Assembly: GCA_019637915.1 (NCBI GenBank)
Contig: JAHBUV010000001.1
Location: 1,024,565-1,088,564 of the forward strand
Length of the DNA stretch: 64,000 bases
Direction: 5' to 3'
Source: Pseudobdellovibrionaceae bacterium
Lineage (GTDB): Bacteria > Bdellovibrionota > Bdellovibrionia > Bdellovibrionales > Bdellovibrionaceae
Below the pieces are notes generated by a model, which worked only from the letters and a program-made list of their open reading frames with translations, had not been told where the DNA came from and ran no database searches. The stretch's first letter is position 1. Every line of letters starts with the position of its first letter. The translations under genes were made by a program, and so were the position numbers. Shown in pieces: positions 57,450 through 64,000 of the stretch.

Positions 57450-58855
57450 ACGCGCTTCATCACGCCGCCCAAGAGCCGCGGCAGGTCCGAAGCCATCAGA
57501 CTCATGGCGGGTTTCCCCGATTTCACCCACTCATCCGCGATCGCCCCGTGGAGATAGGCCCCCAAGGCGGCGCCTTCCTCAACCCCCAGGCCTTGCGCCC
57601 ACAGCCCGCCGATGAAGCCGGCCAGCACGTCGCCGCTGCCGGCCTTGGCCAAAGCGGAATTGCCCGAATGAATGATGAACGAACGCCGTCCATCGTCGAT
57701 GACGGTGCGGAAACCCTTGAGAAGCACGCGGCAACCGAGCATCCGGGAAGCGCGGCGGGCGGCCCCGAGACGGTCCTCCTCGATGGCGGTCGACGGGATC
57801 TTCAGGAAGCGTGAAAGCTCCCCCGCATGGGGCGTGACGAGCCATTCCGGCGGCAGCGGCCACAAACGCTCCTCCGCGCAAACCGTCAGGGCGTCGGCGT
57901 CCACCAGAACCCGAGGATGAGAATTCTTCAACCGCAGCAGAAGATCCTTCGTTTTCACGTTGACGCCCAGACCGGGCCCCAGCACCACGGCCCGCGCCCG
58001 CCCCCAGTCGCCGCGCAGAGCCCGGTTGAAATCATGAAAGAGAAAATCCGGCGGCTTGCGATCGAACGGAATGGTCGCCGGCGAACTCAGCAGCACGTAA
58101 CCGGCGCCCGCCCGCGCCCCGGCGGTGGCGGAAAGAACGGCCGCCCCCTCCATCCCCGGCGAACCGCCCAGGACGAGCAATCTTCCAAAATGAGATTTAT
58201 TTGCCATGGCCCGGCGTTTCGGCCACAACCGGCGCGCCGTCGAGCGGCCCACCAGAAAACAGCTCGAGGCGATCTCCGCGAGAAGTTCCCGCGGGAAACC
58301 CACGTCGACGATTTTGATCTTTCCGCAAAGCCCCGGGCCCTCCTGCAGGAACAATCCCGGCTTGGCCAAACCGCAAGTCAGGGTCCATCGCGCCTTCACC
58401 GCCGCGCCCAGGGGGACGCCGCGATCGGCGTCCAGACCGGAGGGCACGTCCACCGCGATCACGGGCCGGCGTGAACGACGGACGCTTTCGATGAGACTCG
58501 ACCACTCCGCCCCCAAAGGGCGGTTCAAACCCACGCCGAAAAGGGCGTCGACGATCAAATCAGCGGAGTTGAGATCGGATTCCGCCGCCGTGAAATCACG
58601 CGGGAAAGAAAAATCCTCGACCCGGGAAAAGCCTTTTTCCCTCAAGACGCGCGCGATGACGCGGCCGTCGCCGCCGTTGTTGCCGGGGCCGCACAAGACC
58701 ACGATCCGATGGGACGGGCGCAAACCGGGCCAGCGGCCGATCTCCGCCGCCATGGCACGGCCGGCGTTTTCCATCAATTGCGCCGAAGCGAGCCCGAAGC
58801 GGGAGGCGCTCAACCGATCGATCTCGAGAATTTCCGCTTGCCGTGCCAATCTCAT
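57422..58855 (-). CDS. nnr: Bifunctional NAD(P)H-hydrate repair enzyme (epimerase and dehydratase)
   Basis: Repairs hydrated NAD(P)H. The N-terminal YjeF_N half has QLMENAGRAMA, CGPGNNGGDG and DALFGVGLNRPL (epimerase). The C-terminal ribokinase-like half has GRLLVLGGSPGMEGAAVLSA, GPGLGVN, TPHAGELSRFL and NSALAKAGSGDVLAGFIGG with the catalytic Asp (ADP- or ATP-dependent dehydratase). Predicted 477 residues, normal for the fusion. ATG 58855 (MRLARQAEILEIDR) fits the family N-terminus better than a GTG eight codons earlier. Confidence 0.95.
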   Translation of the reverse strand: MRLARQAEILEIDRLSASRFGLASAQLMENAGRAMAAEIGRWPGLRPSHRIVVLCGPGNNGGDGRVIARVLREKGFSRVEDFSFPRDFTAAESDLNSADLIVDALFGVGLNRPLGAEWSSLIESVRRSRRPVIAVDVPSGLDADRGVPLGAAVKARWTLTCGLAKPGLFLQEGPGLCGKIKIVDVGFPRELLAEIASSCFLVGRSTARRLWPKRRAMANKSHFGRLLVLGGSPGMEGAAVLSATAGARAGAGYVLLSSPATIPFDRKPPDFLFHDFNRALRGDWGRARAVVLGPGLGVNVKTKDLLLRLKNSHPRVLVDADALTVCAEERLWPLPPEWLVTPHAGELSRFLKIPSTAIEEDRLGAARRASRMLGCRVLLKGFRTVIDDGRRSFIIHSGNSALAKAGSGDVLAGFIGGLWAQGLGVEEGAALGAYLHGAIADEWVKSGKPAMSLMASDLPRLLGGVMKRVQDRDCGSF

Positions 58856-58986
58856 GCCCCCGCAGAATCGCGCCGGCACCGGGAAAAGTCAAAGCGGCGC
58901 GGGAGCCGCGTTTCCCTCTGAAAACGGCCGCCGTGTTGACAGAATCCTCATTTGCGCCGCCGGCCCGCCTGTGCCATGCTCCCCTC

Positions 58987-60147
58987 ATGAAGCCCCTGGC
59001 CCTGCGGGACACCGCCCGCCGCAGCCTTGAAAAGAACCTCACGGAAACCTCTCACGGTGTTTTCCTGCGGGCGGGCGCCCATCAGTTCGCGTCGTTCTGG
59101 ACCCGTGATTTCTGCTTCGCCGTTCCCGGCCTCCTGCGCCTGAACCACGCCGCCGTCGCCCGCGCCCAGATCGATTTTCTCCTGCAGCATCGCCGCGCCG
59201 ACGGCCTCGTGCCGCGCGGTTTCGACAGCGTCAATCCCAAGCGCCGGGTGATCCGCCACACCCTGCTGCGCCGCTGGTCGAAACCGGAACCCGCCGTGGA
59301 CCGACGCCCGCTGAAGGCCGAGTACATGGGCGAGCACAACACGCCTTGTTTTGACAGCAACGCCCTCCTGCTGTGGGCGGCGGCCACCACCGCCCTCAAG
59401 GGGGGATCCGTCGACTGGTTCCGGGAGCGCGCCTCGTTCTGGCATCAGCTCGTCGAATTTTACGACCCCCACCGCCGCAACGGCCTGATCCACCAGCCCC
59501 CCTACTCGGACTGGCAGGATTCCACCCGGCGCGAAGGTCCCGGTTTCTACGTGAATCTGGTTTTCTGGCGCGCGCTCCTCGCCGCCCGCCAGGCCGGCGT
59601 CCCCCTGCTCAGCGTCCCGCAGGAGAAAAACCTCGAGGAGAAAATCTTCCATTTCTTTTTCGATCCCCTGGAGGAGTTGTTCGTGCAGGACCGCCGCTTC
59701 CGGCAGGTGCCCCTCGAGTGCCACCTCTGGGTCCTCGGCGAGAACCTCTTCACCGATTTCATCAGCGGCGAAAAGCTCTACCAGAAACTGCGCTCGCACC
59801 CTTTGTGGAACCCCGGCGGCATCCCCGTCTATCCGCCCTCGAAACCGGATCAGGTCTCGTGGACGACGAAAATCGTCGGCCTCAGGCACTACCACGACGG
59901 CCTCGTCTGGTCCTGGCTGCTCGCCGAGCAGGCGCGCACCGCCCACCGCTTCGGCGACACCGCCGCCCGCAATCATTTGTTGCTGGTCGCGGAGGACAGC
60001 GCCCGAAAGCAGGGCTGGATCGGCGAGGTGGACCGACCTTTCGGCGACCACCTCATCCCCTTTGAAAGTTCCCTGTACCGCTCGGAAAGCCCCTTCAGCT
60101 GGGGCGCCGCCACCTGGGTCGACGTCCTCGCCGAAATCGGCCCTTAG
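58987..60147 (+). CDS. Six-hairpin glycosidase-like protein
   Basis: A 386-residue cytoplasmic-looking protein of the alpha/alpha six-hairpin glycosidase group. Supporting segments are ASFWTRDFCFAVPGLLRL, DGLVPRGFD, FDSNALLLWAA, PPYSDWQDS and HDGLVWSWLLAE, which resemble amylo-alpha-1,6-glucosidase-like and GH63/GH100-type enzymes. The substrate could be a storage glucan or trehalose-like sugar, but this cannot be read from sequence. Its TAG overlaps the convergent top6A stop by three bases. No sugar transport or glycogen gene is near. Confidence 0.75.
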   Translation: MKPLALRDTARRSLEKNLTETSHGVFLRAGAHQFASFWTRDFCFAVPGLLRLNHAAVARAQIDFLLQHRRADGLVPRGFDSVNPKRRVIRHTLLRRWSKPEPAVDRRPLKAEYMGEHNTPCFDSNALLLWAAATTALKGGSVDWFRERASFWHQLVEFYDPHRRNGLIHQPPYSDWQDSTRREGPGFYVNLVFWRALLAARQAGVPLLSVPQEKNLEEKIFHFFFDPLEELFVQDRRFRQVPLECHLWVLGENLFTDFISGEKLYQKLRSHPLWNPGGIPVYPPSKPDQVSWTTKIVGLRHYHDGLVWSWLLAEQARTAHRFGDTAARNHLLLVAEDSARKQGWIGEVDRPFGDHLIPFESSLYRSESPFSWGAATWVDVLAEIGP

Positions 60148-61310
60148 ACGTACGAACCGCGTTTGATTTTTTCCAGGATGATTTTTTCCGTCTTGATCGG
60201 ATCATTCGGATCCACGGAGAAATAAGCCTGTTGCTCGCAACGGACCTTCTCTTTGATCAGCCAGCGCAGGATGTCCGCCAGGCCCTTGTTCTTCTTGTCG
60301 CTGAAGAAGGGATCGTTCTCGAGGACGTCGCGGGCTTTTTTGAGGGCGCGCGCCTCGGCCGGATCGGATTCCTTCACTTTGTAATGGGGCAGGTCGTACT
60401 TCTTCACGTCCTCGGGCAGCACGCCCAGGAACTTCACGTCCGGCGCCGAGAAATCGGCGTTGCGGATGAGCGAAGCGGCCGAACCGGCCTTCAGGGTCCG
60501 GAAGATGTTCTGCATCGTGTACGCGTCCAAGTCGCCGAAGAAGTACATCGGCACGCTCAGCTCTTCCTGGATCAGCTTGCACCAGCCGCGCACGCCGTTC
60601 GAGGGCACGCCCTGGGCGCCGATCAGGATGCAGTTGTTGCGCTTGGTGAAACCCATGGTGTGCAGGGTGTTCGCCGTGCCCTCGGACTCGATGACCAGGG
60701 CGAAGTCGATCTTCTTCTTGGCCTTGAGCTTCAGGGACTGGGGCCGGTTCTTCGGCATGAAGGGCGCCGTCCCCAGGGTCGACAGGTCCACCGTCGCCCT
60801 GTCGCCGTCGGGCATGGTTTCCTGCACGATCAGCTGGTTCGAGTAGGTCTGGCCGCCGCGGTCGTTGGCGAAGCAGTTCAGCTCCTCGCGGTAGACCTTC
60901 ATCATGTCGCCGATGAAGTCGATGATCGAATCGGATTCGTTCTGATCCTCGAAATCCAGGGGCTTGTAGCGGGCGTTGCCTTTGATCAGGCCTTTGCACA
61001 TGTAATAGAGCTCACGCTTCGTGTTGACCGCGCCGATGCCGAGGTTGCGCAGCATGATCTCCAGCATGAACACGACCCGGGCCAGCTTCTGCACCGAGGA
61101 CACGTTCAGCTCGGTGCGCACCACTTTGTCGCCCGGGGTGAGGTAACCCACCTTGGAATTGTAAAACGAATTGTCGAGGGAGGTCTTCACGGCCTCCAGG
61201 TAGGGTCTTTTCGAGTTTTCGAGGTCCTTGAGCATTCTCTCCGCGAGGTTCTTCGCCTCTTTCGGGATATCGATCTTCAACTCACGGACGCGAATCAATC
61301 CACCAGCCAT
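60144..61310 (-). CDS. top6A: DNA topoisomerase VI subunit A (Spo11-like)
   Basis: Catalytic subunit of type IIB topoisomerase, making double-strand breaks with a covalent tyrosyl link. The 388-residue protein has the 5Y-CAP motif NTKRELYYMCKG (Tyr102/103) and a Toprim domain with Glu in LVIESEGTANTL, then FFGDLDAYTM giving the DxD acidic pair. RNNCILIGAQGVPSNGVRG matches the segment before it in archaeal subunits. It follows top6B by 13 bases. Topoisomerase VI is the rule in archaea and plants and only sporadic in bacteria, so horizontal transfer at some point is likely. Confidence 0.92.
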   Translation of the reverse strand: MAGGLIRVRELKIDIPKEAKNLAERMLKDLENSKRPYLEAVKTSLDNSFYNSKVGYLTPGDKVVRTELNVSSVQKLARVVFMLEIMLRNLGIGAVNTKRELYYMCKGLIKGNARYKPLDFEDQNESDSIIDFIGDMMKVYREELNCFANDRGGQTYSNQLIVQETMPDGDRATVDLSTLGTAPFMPKNRPQSLKLKAKKKIDFALVIESEGTANTLHTMGFTKRNNCILIGAQGVPSNGVRGWCKLIQEELSVPMYFFGDLDAYTMQNIFRTLKAGSAASLIRNADFSAPDVKFLGVLPEDVKKYDLPHYKVKESDPAEARALKKARDVLENDPFFSDKKNKGLADILRWLIKEKVRCEQQAYFSVDPNDPIKTEKIILEKIKRGSYV

Positions 61311-61323
61311 CGCTCACTCCACT

Positions 61324-63138
61324 TCAGGCTTTTTTCCCGGTTGTTTTTTCCGTGCCCTTCACCGTCGACTTGGGCGGCGGAGGCGGAGGGGCTTTTTTCG
61401 CCGTCGTTTTTTCCGTCGTCTTCTTGGTGCCGCCGGCGGCCTCGGCGGAGTCCTCGACCTGGCCGTGATAGATCACCGTGTCTTCACCGCCGCCGCCGTC
61501 GTCCTCGCCGCTCTTCCTCGCCTCGCGGGCTTTTTGCTTCGCCAGGCGCTGCTCGGCCTCTTCCAGCTCGGCGATGGCGTCCTTGGAATCGCGGCCCAGG
61601 ATCTTCTTCAAGCCCTCTTCGGCCTTCTTGCGCCGGGCCTCGTTCGCCCCCGTCAACTGCGCGAGCTTCTCGACCAGGATCGGCCCGAACTGCTCGATGT
61701 GCGCCAGTTTGCGCTCGAGATCGGCCTCTTTGAACTCCCGCTTGATGTGGCGGGACAGTTTCTGCCCGGCCTGGATCAGCGCCAGACGGATCTCCTGAAC
61801 CAGCTCCTCGGAGGCGTCGATGGTCTCTTTCGAGGCGTTTTTGAATTTGATGAAAGGCGAAGTCACCGACACCGCGAAGACGTAAGGTCCCAGCGGCAGG
61901 GAGTCTTTCGGCTGCTGCACGCCGTAGGATTTCCAGTTCACCGACTCGATGGCCCAGGTGATGGCGCAGCCGGATTTGTCAAATTGCAGGGGAACGCGGT
62001 TGGCGAAACGCAGCAGCTGCACCGGCGAATCCGCGTCCTGGTTGCGGCTGGTGAAACGCGCCAGGGCCACTTCGACCACGACGGGCTTGAAATCGCAGAT
62101 GCGCGGTTTGCGGGTGACGACGGCGAAGAAGTCGGTCTCCCCCAGGCGCTGGATGGACTTCGACAGGGATTCCTCGCCGACCGTCAGCACGGAGCGCGTC
62201 GACGGCGCCATGAGATCGGTGTTCTGGACCGCCTGGAAGATCTTTTTGTAATCATCCTCGCTGAGGCCGGTGAGGGCCTTGTCCAGCAGGCCCTTCGGCA
62301 GGCCGTGCTTTTTCACCATCTCCTGCAGGGCCTGGTCCGAAACGCGGGAAAAACCGCTGCGCAGGAATTTCGAGACGCTGACCTTGCCGTACAACGTGGC
62401 ATGGGTGATGAACTCGCCCAGCTTGAAAGTGTGGGGGTGCGGCAAGGTCGCCTCCGGGACGTCCGGCGACTGGTTGCTGACGCGCTCGATTTTCACCCAA
62501 TCGTTTTCCGCGAGCTTGTAATTGATGGTCAGGTGCGGGTTCACCAGGACGGTGCCCTCGATGTAGGTCAACAGACCGCCGTCGCCGTTCAGCTGGATGC
62601 GGCCGTCCATGGCGAACTCGACGCGGGTGCCATGGGGCTTGTTCCACTCGATGGTCTCTTTGGAGCGCACCAAGCCGTGATTGGATTTGATGTCGACGTC
62701 GATCTGCGCCTTCAGGGCCTTGCGCATGCCTTTGGTTTTCGACGTGACGGTGACGCCGCGACCGTTGGTCATCTGCGCCCAGGTGGTGGCGGCCGAGATC
62801 CCGATCCCCTGCTGCCCGCGGGTGCACTGACCGCGCCCGAATTTGGACGAAGCCAGGTATTCGCCGAACACCTTCGCCAGGTCGTCGGGGTCGATGCCGG
62901 GCCCGTTGTCCTCCACGACGATCTTCACCAGATCGGTGTTTTTCGTGGATCCCGTCCCGACCTTGGTCACCTCGATTTCAAGATCCGGCAGGATCCCGGC
63001 CTGCTCGCAAGCATCCAAAGAGTTGTCGACCCCCTCTTTCAAGGTGGTCAGAACGGCCTTCAAAGGGGAGGAAAAACCGACCTGTTGCAGGTTCTTGGCG
63101 AAATATTCAGCGGTGCTGCTCTTGGTGATTTTACTCAC
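61324..63138 (-). CDS. top6B: DNA topoisomerase VI subunit B
   Basis: ATPase subunit of topoisomerase VI. The 604-residue protein begins STAEYFAKNLQQVGF, the family opening, followed by the GHKL nucleotide site: N-box TLKEGVDNSLDA (N39), G1 VEDNGPGI, and G2 RGQQGIGISAA. The transducer domain follows. The last ~60 residues are an unusual low-complexity tail of Lys, Thr and Pro with repeated TTEKTT-like units, likely to contact DNA. The start is GTG. It precedes top6A in a two-gene operon, giving a complete A2B2 enzyme. Confidence 0.93.
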   Translation of the reverse strand: MSKITKSSTAEYFAKNLQQVGFSSPLKAVLTTLKEGVDNSLDACEQAGILPDLEIEVTKVGTGSTKNTDLVKIVVEDNGPGIDPDDLAKVFGEYLASSKFGRGQCTRGQQGIGISAATTWAQMTNGRGVTVTSKTKGMRKALKAQIDVDIKSNHGLVRSKETIEWNKPHGTRVEFAMDGRIQLNGDGGLLTYIEGTVLVNPHLTINYKLAENDWVKIERVSNQSPDVPEATLPHPHTFKLGEFITHATLYGKVSVSKFLRSGFSRVSDQALQEMVKKHGLPKGLLDKALTGLSEDDYKKIFQAVQNTDLMAPSTRSVLTVGEESLSKSIQRLGETDFFAVVTRKPRICDFKPVVVEVALARFTSRNQDADSPVQLLRFANRVPLQFDKSGCAITWAIESVNWKSYGVQQPKDSLPLGPYVFAVSVTSPFIKFKNASKETIDASEELVQEIRLALIQAGQKLSRHIKREFKEADLERKLAHIEQFGPILVEKLAQLTGANEARRKKAEEGLKKILGRDSKDAIAELEEAEQRLAKQKAREARKSGEDDGGGGEDTVIYHGQVEDSAEAAGGTKKTTEKTTAKKAPPPPPPKSTVKGTEKTTGKKA

Positions 63139-63316
63139 GGCGCCTTCAATCCTCTTCGCAAAAATTTTCAGTCTGAGATGAAATCAAAGACCAGCTTAGC
63201 AAAGGGCCGGCGGTTGAGCGCAAGAATTTCTGGCCAAAAGACAAGCTAATGCACCGCTCTGCTGAGGAAATTGGCAATTCACCGACATTTTCTCGCCGAT
63301 TGGCTTTCGAACCAGC

Positions 63317-63634
63317 TCACTCATCCTCGGCGACGGAAGGGGCGGCCAGGGTCTCCAGGGCCAGCTCGGCGGTGGTCTTCGCGCCCTTTTTGGTGTTGCA
63401 GGCTTTGCAGCAGGGCACGCAGTTCTTCTTGTTCGAAAGACCGCCCCGGGCCACGGGGATGACATGGTCCATGGTCAGTTCCGCCGGCGGGAAACGGCCT
63501 TCGCAATAATGGCAGATGCCCCGGCCGCGTTGCTGCTTCCACCATTGCGACTGGCGCAGCTCCCGGGCCTTGGCCTTTTCACGTTTCTGATGCTCCGGCG
63601 AGGCCGGCACGTACCAATCCGAAAGATCCGACAT
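63317..63634 (-). CDS. Small HNH endonuclease
   Basis: A 105-residue protein with a complete HNH/McrA-like motif: CHYCEGRF, LTMDHVIPVARGG, NKKNCVPCCKACNTKKG, with two CxxC zinc pairs. The N-terminal 40 residues are basic and helical. I chose ATG 63634 (MSDLSDWYVP); the longer frame upstream has no support. It is upstream of top6B on the same strand, 178 bases away. The role could be in repair, restriction or an element; context gives no partner. Confidence 0.85.
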   Translation of the reverse strand: MSDLSDWYVPASPEHQKREKAKARELRQSQWWKQQRGRGICHYCEGRFPPAELTMDHVIPVARGGLSNKKNCVPCCKACNTKKGAKTTAELALETLAAPSVAEDE

Positions 63635-63743
63635 AACACCGCGAGTTATAGCATGGAATCCAGACCAAAGCCAAGTTGAACGGCACCCGCGGGATTCCGA
63701 CAAGAACACGAGGAAAAGCGCGTTCGTCCACGAAGGAGAAAAG

Positions 63744-64000
63744 ATGTCGACCAGCCAGAAAACCTACAAAAAAGGCGAAATCCTTTTTAAGGACGGCGAT
63801 AAAGTCCAAAACATCATTTTCATCCAGAGCGGCGGCGTGAACCAGTGCCTGCTCAAGGGCAAAAAGAACATCGACCTTTTCCAGCTGGGCGCCAACCAGG
63901 TCATGGGCGAAACGGCCCTGATCGGCCAGCCCACCCACATGACCGCCGCCATCGCCACCTCGGAAACAAAAACCGTTGAGATCGCCCCGGACGTGCTGAA
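63744..64000 (+). CDS. Cyclic-nucleotide-binding domain protein, cut by window end
   Basis: The N-terminal 85 codons of a protein with a Crp-type cyclic-nucleotide-binding domain. YKKGEILFKDGDKVQNIIFIQSGGV matches the opening beta strands, and FQLGANQVMGETALIGQPTHM matches the phosphate-binding cassette region, although the usual Arg is replaced by Thr. AAGGAG supports ATG 63744. The C-terminal effector is outside the window, so it may be a transcription factor or a stand-alone sensor. Confidence 0.8.
   Translation, partial: MSTSQKTYKKGEILFKDGDKVQNIIFIQSGGVNQCLLKGKKNIDLFQLGANQVMGETALIGQPTHMTAAIATSETKTVEIAPDVL

Overview
This window comes from a high-GC Gram-negative bacterium. My best guess is a member of the Bdellovibrionota or a related delta-type lineage. 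That is an inference from gene content: many secreted peptidoglycan-cleaving enzymes, secreted nucleases, lipoproteins and small lineage-type secreted proteins beside ordinary housekeeping genes. No rRNA or tRNA gene was seen to settle it. The high GC opens very long antisense frames over almost every gene; I treated those as shadows.

Layout. 0-7.6 kb: a lytic transglycosylase, RadA, a glycerol kinase translationally coupled to a PilZ (c-di-GMP) protein, a phospholipid-type acyltransferase, and a small pilin-like protein with an unknown partner. 7.7-10.1 kb: imidazolonepropionase, then a 92-residue remnant of methylthioribose-1-phosphate isomerase fused in frame across a missing core, directly upstream of mtnP. 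10.2-20.3 kb: two more murein lytic transglycosylases, a helical-repeat protein, oligopeptidase B, a phosphatase, a lipoprotein-type endonuclease I and an HNH protein. 20.4-27.8 kb: gpmA, the complete 2-oxoglutarate dehydrogenase operon (sucA-sucB-lpdA) and a SYLF-domain protein. 27.8-32.7 kb is accessory in character: a 158-bp inverted repeat, three unrecognised secreted or anchored proteins, and an AT-richer two-gene module (winged-helix regulator plus AbiEii-like nucleotidyltransferase).

32.8-45.8 kb: hutU-hutH, Fe/Mn superoxide dismutase, a DUF421 protein, rpe-fmt-def, an LptG-type permease, a response regulator, nadC-birA, a thioredoxin-like protein, a GyrI-like protein and a SIMPL protein. 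The last two converge on a perfect 94-bp palindrome that contains parts of both stop codons. 45.9-54 kb: a YiiX-like permuted papain-fold protein and a same-strand cluster holding two different aconitases on either side of gmhA (which starts at CTG) and a DUF2799 lipoprotein. 54-64 kb: small membrane and secreted proteins, a VWA lipoprotein, tatA, nnr, a six-hairpin glycosidase, both subunits of topoisomerase VI, an HNH nuclease and the start of a cyclic-nucleotide-binding protein.

Metabolic theme: histidine breakdown (HutH-HutU-HutI) towards glutamate, two aconitases and the 2-oxoglutarate dehydrogenase complex suggest growth on amino acids through the TCA cycle. Murein hydrolases, peptidases, phosphatase and nucleases fit degradation of other cells or their polymers.
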